Source: Aaosphaeria pasadenensis
Lineage: Eukaryota; Ascomycota; Dothideomycetes; Pleosporales
Length of the DNA: 64,000 nt
Direction of reading: 5' to 3'
Assembly: GCA_022813625.1 (NCBI GenBank)
Contig: JAKLMB010000027.1
Coordinates: 62,001 to 126,000 of the forward strand
A model generated the notes under the pieces. The model was not told where the DNA came from. It was given only the letters and a program-made list of their open reading frames with translations, and searched no databases. Shown here piece by piece: positions 46,641 through 59,972 of the stretch. The number at the start of each line of letters is the position of its first letter. The first letter of the stretch is position 1. The position numbers and the translations under genes were made by a program.

Positions 46641-49178
46641 GTTATGTCACGTTGTACGGGTTCTCGTGCTGCCTTTTCCCCCATCGAGTCCTCCACTTCG
46701 CTCGGTCGGTCAGTTACAGTGTCGCTGCCATCCACCTCTACCCATCCATGCCAAAAATCAGGAGAGCATCGAGCGGAGATTAGTATTCAGTATGAGATGG
46801 CCATTTCCTTCCTCTATTGTTCTCTTTGATAAGGGGAGGCAGAAGGGGCCGAAGTCATGTTTCTGAGCGTTACGGTCGTACGCCGTGTGTATGCTGCTCT
46901 GTACGAGGACACGTGTACAACCTACCTAAACTACCTAACTTGTGAGTAACCACCGAAGTCGAGGATGGTGCGAGGACGAAGATTACGAAGATGACGTGAA
47001 AGACGAGGACAAGGACCAGAAGGATAATGCGCCTTTTGAGGCAGTGTTTATACATCTATCGTCGCGGGTCGAGGCGCAACGAACCGGATCGAGTCAGTTC
47101 GAGTAGCTGTATTGAGTCCATTTATATTTGTATATTTCTTCAAAGTGATGGTACCAAAGAGGCCACGAGTGGAGGGACAACGGTGCAACGTATAATATTA
47201 ACTTCCCTCGCTCACTCAAACAGGCGCGTATGAACGTTCGTTTCATGTAAATACGTATATATTGGGCATGTATGTATCGAAACCGACGGGACTCTCTGAC
47301 CGCTGGAATATGGTCGCTCAATGAACAATCGCATCACTCGATTCTCACACGTATATTTGTATATCAACCCGACTGTGATGATGCAGGAAGAGAAACGGAG
47401 ATCACGCAAGGATACAGAGTACACGTAAACCAAAATCATTTCCCCCAAAAGACGATGACGAGGAACGTTTCTTGACGTTAAAATTATCGCCTTCCCATTT
47501 CAAAAGTAGCGAGAGAGATGTAGAAGGTGGAGGGAAGAGGAGAGGGGAGGGGTAAAGGATGGTGGATGGATGGATGGATGGAGGGAGGGATTCGTTTTCC
47601 GAATTGGGTAGTCTTAGTGGGCGATCCAGGTACGCATCTTCAGAGGGTCATGTTTCTGGATCTTGGACTGCGACTTACGAGATTGTGTCTTGGTGTTCGT
47701 CATTGTTTTCGTTTTCGGTTTCTGTTTTGTTGGGGCTTTGTCTTGCTGTGGGGTTGGGATCGGAGATGGGGATTGGGAACTGGGAAGGGGAGAGACAACT
47801 GTCGGATGAACAGGTTGACAAAAAGGATGGAATAGTAGTTATCTAGCAGATGCGACGGAACTGGAAAAGGAACAAGCGACCCAGAGCTCCGTCGTCCCTC
47901 TCTTCTTATCATGAACGCCGCCGACACGGAGAGCAGAGTTCCACGAAACCGTTTTCTCAGTTGTTGTGTTTGTTTCGGCGACCGGTCCTGGTTGAACAAT
48001 GGGACGGGGGGGTTCACGACAGCGACGCGGTGATACTCGAGTACCTAGGTAATTACCCTTTTCTCCTCGAGTGTTACCCGTTCGAGACACATGCACACAC
48101 AAACCCTAATGGTGATGGGGGTTGTTTTGTTTCTGATAGGGTGGGATTCTGGGGCCCTGGCATGAGGGTTTGAGATGCGATATGGATGGGGGTTTCGCAA
48201 ACGGGTTTTTGGTGGTCTACCTACGGCGTATCTCGATCTGTCATGCTTTCTTCGTACGAGTCGTTGCTTGGAATCGTTCAAAGAATAAATGCACGAGTAT
48301 CGCAGTCGCAGTCATATGCAAGCCATTTCTCTTGCTTATCATGCTATCATGTGTTGTAGGATACCTGGTAGGTACTGGGTAGAAAGATATCTCACGGGTG
48401 GATATCAGCATCATGCATCGATGAATGCTAGCGGGGGGGATAAGAATTGATGGCTGGCGACGGCGGACGCCTCCTTGTGGACCAAACCCCGTTCACATAA
48501 AAGATGCGATGCTTGTTTTTACCCCTCATCTCCTCATCCAAGCGATTTCTGGCCATGACGACCGTTGCGGCTTCTTTGATTATTGGTCGACCGATCGGTC
48601 GGTCGGTCGCAACCTCAAAGCACAGCAAAGCACAGCAACGGACGGCGATAATGCAGACGCCCTCATCTGACGACTGACGACTGACGACGGACTCCAATAT
48701 ATCTGCCGTAAGCTACGCCCCGTTAGGCTTGAAGATTGGCCAAAAGTCGAGGCATTTTTGGATTCATTGTTTTTGTCGACCCTGGCCCTTGATCCTTGGT
48801 CCTTATTCCTTGGTCCTGGGGTGCGGCGGAGGCGCGGGAGCACGCGCTTCCTTCTCTCCACTCGTCGCATGGGCGTTTGCTGATGCATCTTTACCTCGTA
48901 CCTCATCTGTGATGCTTTTCGATCATGCACTTCGCCTACACATTACCTGGAGTCGCGGTGAGTCGTAAGCCGCATCGCACTGAGGTGTAGGCATTCCTTC
49001 AGTCTTCAACACCATCACTTACTAAGAAACCGTGATATCTGCTGCTGGTGGGAGTCCATGGAACTTACTTCAAGAGGCATATCGTATGTACTTGGGTGTA
49101 TATTCCGCAGAGGGTAGCGAATCAAGGAGAAGTGGTTCATAGTCATACCTTTGTAGTGGTTCACTCAAGCTACTCGTA

Positions 49179-49193
49179 GGGGGGGGGGGGGGG
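49179..49193. repeat. Homopolymer run of 15 G
   Basis: Fifteen consecutive G bases, seen directly in the gene-free interval. Its exact length may be affected by sequencing error. Confidence 0.9.
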
Positions 49194-49355
49194 TTGTTAC
49201 GAGTAACTCTCATGATTAAACAGTACAGTTTATCCAATGACATGTCACTCCAATGGCACCGAATGGTCGGCACCGCGTCGCCTCTCCCTTCTCCATCTGC
49301 CTCCTCCTCTTTCTCCTCTCTATCCTCACTCGTCCTCCTCTTCGTCCTCAATCCA

Positions 49356-49388
49356 TCCTTACTCGTCCTTACTCGTCCTTACTCGTCA
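49356..49388. repeat. Decanucleotide tandem repeat (CTTACTCGTC)n
   Basis: Three tandem copies of CTTACTCGTC, with related CTCACTCGTC and CTCCTCTTCG words just to the left. Seen directly. Confidence 0.85.
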
Positions 49389-50296
49389 CTCCTCCGATAG
49401 TTACGAGTACCACAAATCATCAACCCCTCCCCTTCTCTATCTAGACTCGGGCCGTTCTCTTCAAGCGACCCTGCTATCTTGCCCATCCTATCTCTGCCCT
49501 GCCATCCTGCCCAGCTCTGCATTTTTATCCTTCTTACGGAATGGCCCCCTTCATCTCTCCGCATGTCGTTGGCGGGTGATCCCAGCCTGGCCATGCGATG
49601 CGGAGACAGACGCCAGCCATGCATGGATCCCATTATCATCAACCACAGCTGTAGCGGCACAGCACCGATAGCCATGCCATATACATGACCATTATGCCTA
49701 CTCTCTATCTCTATATCAATACCTGTGAATCTCCCGAGTCCAGTAATTTAGTCAAAGCATCACTCTCCCAGGCCATTGACCGGAACACGACGTCTCACTC
49801 CATCATAACTATACATCCAAGTCGTGCTCCATCCCTGGTTACTACTGCTACTCTGCCTGTACATCAAGGGCCTGCAAGTGAACGCCATCATTTGACACTC
49901 GTGTCTATGTACAGCGCAGCAACCCGACCATCTCGGTATCTTTTATTTGCCATACCCTCCATCGTTGCAGCTCACGTTGCTCCGTACACCCATTCCCGGG
50001 GAACACCATCCCCCTTGAAAAAATCCCGGTCTGAGCCCATTCAAAATCCCAGTTATCCCCTACATTCCAGTCAACTGCACGACCTGGCATAAACCAACCG
50101 TTGCGACCTCCCTTCCTTGAGCCGACGTCGTTTCAAGCTCCCCGCCAAGCGCGACCTCTTCCACCCCCCCCAACCCCCATAGTCACTTCCATATTGGGTA
50201 AACTGCACTCGGGCTCTCTCTCACCTCTGTGACTTTCCAACTTTACTTTCCTAGTATCAACGCTCAATCTCACCCTCCGATAGCCAGTCGCACAAA

Positions 50297-52193
50297 ATGG
50301 CTACACACTACGATCCGGAGAAGCCCCCATCGGGCGGAGACATGGACGTGATGGACGCTAAGAACGCCCAGTCACTTGACATGGACGCGATGAAGCTCGC
50401 CGAGATGGGCTACCGACAGGACATGCAGCGAAATTACTCTGTATGGTCCGTCCTCGGCGTGGGCTTTTCTCTCACCAACTCGTGGTTCGGCATCTCCGCC
50501 GCCCTGGTCACAGGCATCAACTCTGGCGGGCCTCTTCTCATCATCTACGGCATCATCTTACTCGCAGTGATATCCACTGGTGTCGGCATCTCCCTGAGCG
50601 AGCTTGCGAGTGCGTTTCCCAATGCGGGAGGCCAGTACTTCTGGGCCAACGAACTGGCACCCAAGAAATATGCAAACTTTGCGAGCTACTTGACCGGCTG
50701 GCTAGCATGGGCGGGATCCATGTTCACGAGTGCAAGTGTGGCTTTGGCCATGGGCAGTGCCACAGTGGGCTGCTATCAATTGGCCCATCCGGACTTGTAA
50801 GTTTGGTTCTTTTCCCTCGAAGAAACACATTTGTCGTCGCCATCTGTCTCAGCTTCTCTTGCTCTCATGCCCCGGAGGCACACTGACCGTTCATTCCAGT
50901 GCGATCCAGAGATGGCACGTGTTCGTATCCTACCAGCTGTGTAACATTTTCTGCTTTGGCTTCAATTGCGTCGGAAAGATCCTCCCGGCGGTTGCAAAGA
51001 TCACGCTCTGGACGTCTCTCGTATCCTGTTTCGTCATCCTCATCGCCGTTCCGGCCGCTGCACCAACCCACCAACATGCCAAGTTCGTCTTTGCCACCTT
51101 CATCAATAACACTGGCTGGTCTCAGGGAGGAATCGCCTTCATCGTCGGCCTCGTCAACACGAATTGGGCGTTCGCCTGCCTTGACTGTGCGACGCATCTC
51201 GCAGAGGAAGTCCACCATCCCGAACGCATGGTCCCCATTGCCATCATGGGCACTGTAGGCATCGGGTTCGTAACGAGTTGGTTCTTTGGTATGGCCATGT
51301 TTTTCTCTATAGTGGGCGATTTCTCCGAGATCGTCGCCTCGCCGACACAAGTACCAATCCTTGAGCTCTTCTACAGGGCACTTCGTGATAACTTAGGAGG
51401 TGCCATATTCCTCGAGGCCCTCATCATCGCTACTGGCCTGGGCTGTTTGGTCGCATCCCATACATGGCAGAGCCGCCTCTGCTGGTCCTTTGCTCGAGAT
51501 CGAGGTATCCCCGGCCACAAATGGCTCAGCAAAGTCCACCCGACACTTGACGTCCCCATCTTTGCCCATTTCACGAGCTGTGTCATCGTTGGCATTCTAG
51601 GCTGTCTCTACCTTGCGTCCCTCACTGCTTTCAACTCGTAAGTCGCGTCATTCCTATCGCGTAGTTAGCCAGCTACTGACAGACCAACCAGCATGATCGC
51701 AGCATGTGTAGTTCTCCTTTATATCTCGTACTCAGTTCCTGTTGCTTGTCTATTGATACGCGGCCGCTCAAACATCAAGCCGGGACCCTTCTGGCTAGGC
51801 CCTTTTGGCTTGGTTGCTAACATTGTTCTCCTTGGCTATACTGTTTTCACACTCGTCATGTTCAGTTTTCCCTACGCCAAGCCCGTCACGGCAGGAAATA
51901 TGAACTACGTCAGCGCCGTTTACGGTGTCGTCGCGGCCATTGTCGCCATCGACTGGTTCGTCCGTGCCAGGAAAAGCTTCAGAGGCGTCGGCGAGCGGAA
52001 GACGGACGCCGATAATGTTGTCCAGGGCGTCAGAGTCGGTAGTACCGTCACTGCAGATGGGTTCCAAGGCCATCATGACCCGTTCGACTCTAGCGATATC
52101 CGTGGCACGGCGGGTGGTAACGGCGATGGGCACTCCGCCGTGAAGGAAGAGCCGAACAAGGCGAATGATGGGTCAGCCCATGTCGTCCGATGA
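50297..52193 (+). CDS. APC-superfamily permease, choline/GABA transporter (Hnm1-like)
   Basis: Three exons, 50297-50796, 50900-51637 and 51692-52193, encode 579 residues with about twelve membrane spans. The start of the membrane region, YSVWSVLGVGFSLTNSWFGI, and SELASAFPNAGGQYFWAN are typical of the fungal AAT/ACT permease branch that includes yeast Hnm1 (choline) and Uga4 (GABA). LDCATHLAEEVHHPERMVPIAI and RSRLCWSFARDRGIPG-type loops are also characteristic (here QSRLCWSFARDRGIPG). It should act at the plasma membrane as a proton-coupled importer. The cytosolic N-terminus carries a dileucine-free acidic leader, and the C-terminal tail is Gly/Asp rich with KEEPNK. The substrate (choline, GABA, ethanolamine or another amine) cannot be decided by eye. 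The junction residues HPDFAIQRWHV support the first intron. Confidence 0.88.
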
Positions 52194-53280
52194 TTTTCAC
52201 GTCGATTCTGGTGACGATTCTCCCATTCTCCTGTATATACTCAACAATCATGGATTGTGTTACGTTCTCGATAAAGGAGAGCATGAGGCTTCTCAAGCAG
52301 ACAAGACGGAATTAATATATATATATATCCATAGGTGGAGAGCATAGCTAGTCTCAAGGTACTGCTCTCGAATAATCAATTAACCCTTTCACTTTCAATA
52401 TTTGCCCCTACATCCAAGTATCTTTTTGTCGTGAGGTCTGTCTTTTACTATATCAACATCGAACTCTTCGACATATCTTGGAGTGTAACATATATACACC
52501 TAACCTCGAGGCCTCACGCCTTTTCCGAAAGAACAGAGAATGGAATCTCAATAAAAGTTTCTCTACTCTAGGTAACACGTACTAGAGAACTCTAGGAAGA
52601 TAACAAAAGAGTAGTGATGGCAACAGTAGTTCTTCTGTTTATATCATTCGTAACCACGGATCATATGAACAACCAATTCCTCACGAAATAGTGGAAGTGG
52701 TAGCACAAAATGGACAGTGGCATCGAGGCCTAAACAAGGACAATATACTTCCACGCCCTTGCTTAATCGGAAATCTTAAAGCGTGCCAAGTAGGAGATGT
52801 CTAAGACACCAACAACACCGAAATGTCTTAGAAAAACCACGGAAGCAGCACGAAAAGAAAGGCTGAGGATGGTAATGGCAATGGTGATAGTAGCAACGAT
52901 TATTATTAATTATATTATAATTCTACATGATTTGAAGTATACACACGACAATACAATGGTTGGTCGGATCATGATGGAGTTTACGACGAATAATGTCCTC
53001 GGCTTCTGTTTTCTCGTTCTCTGGTGGTGGCGTAATTGAGAGTGAGAGAAAGTGATATCGTGGGACGAGGCTTTGGGGATGGAGGATGTTCGATATATAT
53101 GGTAGGGTGGAAGCTCCACGAAGATGTATTTGATTTTCAGTCGCTGCGGGGATATGGACCTGTGGTAGATGGGTAGGTTGTTCGTTGAACGATGTAGTGG
53201 TGGTTTCCTCGTTTGTTCGCAATTCTGTCAGATCAGAAAGAACTTCCGCCTTACGATGGTCGATCGAATTGGAAGCTCCT
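52194..53280. other. Non-coding interval between convergent genes
   Basis: About 1.1 kb between the permease stop and the MTC5 stop. It is AT-rich in places (TATATATAT at 52315-52327) and holds both 3' UTRs. No gene seen. Confidence 0.6.
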
Positions 53281-56200
53281 TCACGGCCGCCTCTTGCCCC
53301 TCTTGTCTCCAGTTCTCTTCCCTGGACTCGCCACCGCCGTGGACATGTCAGTCGCCTCGTTCCACCTGCCAATTCCCTCGAAACCATACGGGGCCGCGGT
53401 CGTCGACATCCTGGTGCGCGTACGTCCCTGAGGCATAACTGTACCATCCACCCTCTGCGGCGATGATGCCGACGAAGATGGCCAGGCACTCCACCCAGCC
53501 TTGCCCCCAATAGTGGTACCAGCGATCCGCCGCCGCGGCGTCTCCAGACCTCCACCTCTTCCTATGTCGTCTTCATACCCGACGACAGTATCTGCTTCTT
53601 CTTCCAAATCTTCACCCTCGCCTTGGCCACCAATTTCTTCCCCTTCGAAGCCGCACCCACATCCACACCCAACAACGCACTCGCCTTCCTCCCACCCAAT
53701 GCCAGCACCTATGGCAGTCTCTTCGTCGAAATCCATACACCCAAAATGTGCAACGTGTCCACAGCTCGGACACAAGAAGAACCGCCCGCCGACTCTCAGC
53801 CAACATATAGTACAACTGTATATTTGCTCTTTCCCGCCGCCGCCGCGTTTCGTCGTGGTTGTCGCTGTCGCTGTAGAAGCAGCAGCAGCAGCAGCGGAAG
53901 AGCGTGCGGAACCTCGTGACATGGTCGAGTGCTGTCGGCTTCCAATGCTAGGGCGCGAGGACCTGATGGTGGACCTGCTACTTTCTAGGCTGCCGGGGAA
54001 CGCGGGAGTAAGGGATAGAAGCCCCGGTGCCGCAGTGCTATGCGAGGGCGAGTGTCCTGTCGATCGAGGGTATTGCTCGCCGCCGACGCCAGGGATTTGG
54101 ATGGCGGATGATGGGCCTTCCAACGTGAAAGGGTCATTGGATTCGCCGCCTGGTCGGAATTCATGGGCTTCAGGGTTGAAGGAGAATTGGCGCGGGGAAC
54201 TGGTGGGCGTGCGGCGAAATTGGGTTCCCGTTGGAGGAGCAAGTGTCGAGGACCGTGAGAGCGGGGTTGAGCTTGGTTGCGATGCCTGATATTAAGTATC
54301 AGTAATTAGATAGAATCGACGATACCAACAGAGACTGGGGAAATGAGAAGTCGGAGTTTTACATCGACCTTTGAAAAGAAGAAAGCAAAGAAAAAAGAGA
54401 AGGGTGGCCAGACATGACGACTGCATACAGAAACTATAGAAAAGGATATACTCACGTTCTCGCCAACTTCGCTTTTGAATGCAAGGTGTACAGAACCTGC
54501 CTTTGAGCCTGCCCGTGATGACTCTGGGGGAAAGTACGATATTAAGCCGTTGTACTTCAGTACTTCCGCTCGTTTACTGATCAAGCCCCAACGACCTAAC
54601 ATCTCTGCATACTGCTCCCTCCACGCCTTGTAAAGCCAATCTTTGCCCATGTCCAGTAGTGGGGCACTCACACTAGCTTCGTCGTCGAACTGATCCTGGT
54701 TCTTCAACGTGACCTTGATACTACCCTCTTCGAGATCATCTCTAGGCGTGAGGGGTGCAGTGTATTCGGAAATCGCATCTTGCAAGAGTGCAGCGTCTCC
54801 GTACTCCGAATCAGAATCCGAGTAATAGTCGATGTTTATCCGATCTGCCTGTCCAAAACTGGCCCGTTTTCCATGCTTCGAACGTGGTGGGGGCGGGGCT
54901 GGAGATTTCTCCTGACTGCCGCTGTTGAAGAACGTGGTAGTACCCCAAGTGACACCAGCAGTAGGCGCTGAAGTCGAGAGGTCGGCGTCGGTTCGATTCT
55001 TTACTGGAGGCGAGGACGAAACTGCGTTAGCAAAGGGACGCGAAAGTGTGGCGATGGCATTCGCGAAATTGGCCGTGGACGACCTCTTATGAGTCGGTAG
55101 CTGCTCTGGCGAGCTGGAGTATGGAGTGTGGCTCGCCAGTGAGCGAAGCGTTGGCACACGCGACACTGTGGGTGGCGTGCTTCCTGTAGAGTATGGTGTT
55201 ACGGGTTCGGATGGCAATGTATCGCTGCCCCAGGGTCCATTCGACGATCCATGGGATCCATAAGTGCCCAGGGTTCGCGTGAATCGGTGCCACCCAAATT
55301 CATTCACTGGTGTGGCATAACGCGAATGCGCGGGAGTGGACGGGATGGAGATTGTAGGCTTGAACAAGCTCCAAGCAGCATCGGCCGACGGGAAGTAGTC
55401 CAAGGAGAATGCGGGCGCCTCCATAGACATTGGAAGACTCGATTGCTTCATCCGTGCCATGGCGCTGGTGACGCCTTCGCGCGCGGCAGGTTCGCAGAAG
55501 ATACAGGACAACATCGCGAGCATCTGTATGTCGGCCTGCCTTTCAAAGTGGTCAAATAGAGCAGGAACCAGCCAGGTCACGACGGAATGATGCCCCCACT
55601 TGATCCTGCCTCGCAATTTCGGGTTTGTCACTGTGTCCGCCTCATCAAACTGGAGATCCAGTCCACTATCTTTGCGCTTGATTCGTACAAGAGCTCTACG
55701 CGCCAGCACCAATACTTGCTCTCGCCTATGCTGCTGTGGCAAGATTTCCAATGGCACTTCATTATTCAAAATGAGTTTACAGAGTAGCCAGATATCCGCT
55801 AAATCGTGCAAGCCAGACTTCCGAGCCACCTCCGAATTATGCAAGCAAACGCTGGGTCCATCTCCAAAAATCCGATACTCCTCAGCAAGTTTTCTCTTGC
55901 TAGGTATCAAATCTTCTACAGAAGGCCCCAGGATTGTTAAAACGGATCGTGCCTCATTGGTCTTGGAAGCCCCGAGAGATGACGGATGTGACTGCTGTGT
56001 TAGAAACCGCACGCTGCCCCTTTGCCACGCGAGGGGCGGTTGAAATTGCCCAATTGGCCCATTGGTCTCGCGACCAGAGCTGGACGAGGTTGATGCGGAT
56101 GATGCCATGTCCCATGAACCTGTTGAAGATGTGGGCGACTCTGACCCATAGCCGCGTTCTGGGTCCAATCGCCCAAAGGATTCAAAAATTTCATTTCGAG

Positions 56201-58545
56201 GACCTTGAAGTGGTAATCTCGTCAGCCTTACGGGATCGCTCAGCCCTGTGCCGTTCAATGGCTTTGGTGGTCTCGAGAGTACGAGAAACCCAACAGCCGC
56301 GAACCGTGCAGTGCACTGGATTGGCACGGGAATGTTAGCATCAGACAGCGAAGAATCAAGAAGATTTTGTCCGATACCATCATATGCGTCTTCATCCTCG
56401 TCATCACTAGACGTGCTCCTAGACACTGCAGGAGGCCATTCGGCGTCCTGACTTTGTGTGGAGGCGGCCGCTAGGGTGTCCTCGAGACTACGTTCGCCAA
56501 GGGCGTAGCACACCACAGCATCGAGGGCTTCAAGGCCTACCGTTGCAAATCTGTCGGCAATGGTAAGAAGATCTTCTTGAAGCTGTGCAGCGGTGTTTTC
56601 GTCAATGGCAGCAGTGGTCTTGTGGAATTTGACCTCGAGAGGATTAGCGATCAAGCCAGTGATGTTGGGATATGCATCCGGGAAATATATTGTAAGACGC
56701 AGAAAGACCAGCTTCCTATCGCTCTTGCGGCCGATAGAATGGTCGGGTTCACCCCAGGGTCCATTCAGTGTGACGGTGATAGATCGAGATTGGAAATCGG
56801 TCTTCTCGAATTTGATATTGCTGTATCTTTGGCCAACATGGGATATCTCAGCTTTGAGATCCTTTTGTTGTTCAACAGAAGTCTGATTTTTAGAGGCAGA
56901 CGAAGACTGAACATCTGCACCAAGATCTTGGTGACGCTCTCCCACCTTCACACCATGAATCCATCTCATGTTATTGGCGACGTCGGCAATGCCAAGCTGC
57001 CGAATGGTTTGAGCTGTCATCGTGGCTCTCTGATCATCGAGCTGCATTCTGTTGACAGAATCAAGTCGCCCTGCGTTTTGCATTAGGGCTGATAGACCGC
57101 TTGCAAGCGGATTCGTGGGTAGAGCCTCCTGAGGTCCGTCTCGATAGCTGGCATAGTCTGCATCCTTTCGGGTATTGGTGATGTTCTCAACGACCGGAAC
57201 TCCCTTCTTGAAGCCCACGGCGTTGAACAACGTCTGAGACGGTACGGTGTAGAGATTGAGATGCCGATCGGTCCCAAGAGAGACGAGCTGAAATTCGCGA
57301 TCGTCAAACCCGCCCTCTACTGAGCCCCTAGCGCGCCAGAGGAATTCGAGAACCTCAGAGTTTTCGGCATGCGCCTGGAAGACATGTGCAGGTTGCGCGG
57401 CTCCCGTCTTCTTGTCGACATCTTTGGGAGGTGTCTGAGTATAGAGACTCAGGCCTGTATCGCCTCGCTGAGGAATGGAAAGAATGCCATTGGGGAATGG
57501 GGTATGTCGTGCACGTCGAACTGGATGCAGAGTCCGGATCGTGGTGGACGGCTTGAAGATGTCCGATCGTATTCCAACATCATCCCAGATCTTGATGGTT
57601 TTATCCAGAGAGCATGTCAGGATGGTAGTTTTTATGGACCGATGCCAATCGATGCCGCACACTTTGTTGTTATGGGCCAGAATGGTTGTCAGGGGAGTTG
57701 CGCCCTTACGAGTATCCCAAATGTGAACATACTTATCGTGAGACGAGGCAAGGATGAACTCATCCCTACGGTTCCACTTGACCTGCGAAGCGGCGGCCTC
57801 GAAATTGGCGAATTGTTCGGTAGGCTTATGCGGTTCTCTGTGGCGACTCGTTGGCAAGTCATCGAGTTTAAACGCGAGCTCAGACATATCAAGGGATTCA
57901 TTACGTGTCCATTCTTGGATGGTGGTGGGGGATAGCGGGAATCTACCATATCTATTGGCCTGGAGGACACCTGTTTCTCGACCAGGATCTCGCAAATCCC
58001 AAGTCATGATGTAGCTGTCGACTGCACAGGTGGCGAGTACGTCAGGGTTGTGGGCACTGAAGTTGATATCAGTGATGGCACGCTCATGGCTGTGAAGAGT
58101 GAATTGGATGGGAGCATGGTAAGTCTGATGGTTCATTCCAACATTGTAGATGAGTGCCTTTTGATTACAGGTTCCGGCAATCCAGTTGGAACGACTTGCA
58201 AAGGGAGACCATTGAACATCGGCGACTTCCCAGTCAGTTTTGTTCAGAATCTGGCGAGGCGCGGAATAGGGATTGTCCAAGTCAATTATTTGTAGTCCGC
58301 GCTTGCTATTGATTGGAAATGGATCAGTCAATGTATCTGTAATATTGTGGAGGAAGCCACCCCTGAGAGGCACGTTCTTGGTGGTATTGTTTGAGGACTT
58401 ACTTTGCCAGAACGACGTCGCGGCCAGACGGCGATATTGACGCGGCACCAATGTCCTCGTCCAACTCGATGGAGACATCTTTGCAGAAGGTCTCACTCTC
58501 GAAAGGAGAGAAGGGACCTTTGGGAGGTTGCAGGGCGGAAGCCAT
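53281..58545 (-). CDS. MTC5: SEA-complex subunit Mtc5/WDR59 (WD40 propeller, RWD domain, C-terminal RING-type zinc finger)
   Basis: Three minus-strand exons, 58545-58403, 58305-54456 and 54285-53281, encode 1665 residues. The N-terminal WD40 propeller spans about 50-430, with HERAITDINFSAHNPDVLATCAVD, HDKYVHIWD and CSLDKTIKIWDD. An RWD domain follows at about 530-650, with FPDAYPN and VRLTIYF-type core words. The last exon carries a RING-like zinc finger (about 1483-1545): CTICWLRVGGRFFLCPSCGH, then CVVGCGCGCG. This order is that of WDR59 in GATOR2 and Mtc5/Sea3 in the yeast SEA complex, a vacuolar-membrane regulator of TORC1 signalling and autophagy in response to amino acids. MASALQPPKGPF at 58545 is preferred as start because the family begins close to the propeller. 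The frame is divergent from UBC13. Confidence 0.9.
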
Positions 58546-59972
58546 GTTGGTGGACAATCCAGCAGCTTCCTGACCGGTGTTGACTTGACGGGGCGGAAGA
58601 AGGGGATAATAGAGAATGAGAAAGAATAGGGTGGAAGGACGCAAGGACGTAATGACAGTGGATGAGGGTGTAGTGAGGAAGGCCAGTAGCAGTATCAAGA
58701 GCGATGATGGCAGTAGCTATCTGCCTGGTCCTAATCACGTCTTTGCGCCAAGGCGTGATTCCCTCCTTCCTTTTGAAAATGAGTCGTTCAATGAAATCAA
58801 GTCAAGTCCGAGGTAATTGCTCACAATTGTAAAGCCAACGGTCAACAGTCAAGTCAAGCTAGCCAGTCAACGAAACAGTAAAGGAGAGGAATATGAGAGC
58901 ATCATTCAGCAGCAACAACACAGCAACACCAACAGGGGCCCAGCATGTCCAGGGCCAAGCTTGTTGACGCGCACAATGGCGCTTATAAGCCTTTCGAATA
59001 TTCCAATTGGCAATATGATGAACGGGATGAATGCGATGCGCGAGGAGATGGGTTGATCGGGGGTAGGTGGAGATGGAAGATAATTGGATGTATGTACACA
59101 AGGGAGAGTAGTTAGCAGTCGGAGCGGAGGTTGTTCCATTCTATTCCCGTCCAATAAGAGTGCGGGAACAGGTGACTGTGCTTTGTGCCGCAAGGCGGGA
59201 GTGGAGCGGAGTAGAAATTCTCGGTCAATAGGTGGACTTGGCAGGAGAGGCAAAGTTTACTTGCTTGGGAGGAGAATCCGGTCCAATCAGTCTCCCCGAT
59301 ACTGGTTGGATGTCTGATCCGCTCCGCCCATACCATCGTCCGAGATAGACGATACTTGCACCATCATCGTCATCTTCCTTTTTGTCTTCTTCTTCTTCTT
59401 TTTCTTCTTCTTCTCTGTCTCCAGGTTCGATAGCGAGGGAAAGATGCACGAGACGGATCACGCGGTCCAACATCCACAAAAGTCGCGTGCCCCTTGGGTA
59501 TTGCGAAATACTGGCTCTTGATCCCTTACGCGTTATTTAGTCGACCACCACCTTTTCTCTTTACCGCAACCCATTCAATCCCGCAGGTTTCGGAGCTTGA
59601 TACATGTTACCTTGAATTTAATCAATATACAAGACAATTAATTGATTGAAGCAACAAGATGGTTGTGATGGTGATGATGGGCGCCTGTGCTTAGTGACAG
59701 TTACCAACGGTCCAGGGCGAGGCGCGGTCCCAGCGGGTGCCACCCACCCCCCACATGAGTCCGTTGTGTGGTCCATCCCACTTCCATCATCTTCCTGCTC
59801 GTACCTTGTACCTACACAACTGGACTTGCCCGGCCTTGTTCCTCAGCTCTGGACTTTTCTCCCGCCCCGCTTCAAAAGGCCATCAGTCGCTTGATCAACT
59901 CTTCTCTCTCCCCGTACACACGTACAGCTATCTTCTCTTCCTAGAACCGCCACAAACCAGGTATTGCCAACC
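58546..59972. other. Divergent promoter region between MTC5 and UBC13
   Basis: About 1.4 kb between two start codons on opposite strands. It contains a CTT-type pyrimidine repeat at 59384-59415. I see no credible gene. Confidence 0.6.
59384..59415. repeat. (TTC)n microsatellite, interrupted
   Basis: Tandem CTT/TTC copies interrupted by one TTTTT. Seen directly. Confidence 0.85.

Larger units (their letters stand above)
45171..50296. other. Large gene-free interval downstream of MCM1
   Basis: About 5.1 kb with no frame I consider a gene. Repeats include ATTATC (46596-46640), a 15-G run (49179-49193) and CTTACTCGTC (49356-49388). Both flanking genes are on the plus strand, so it contains the MCM1 3' UTR and the permease promoter. 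A pyrimidine-rich stretch from about 50100 to 50290 precedes the permease start. Confidence 0.55.

Noticed and set aside
47527..47846. Gly/Trp/Asp-rich frames downstream of MCM1
   Set aside because: They translate simple GGATG-type repeats and show no protein-like composition.
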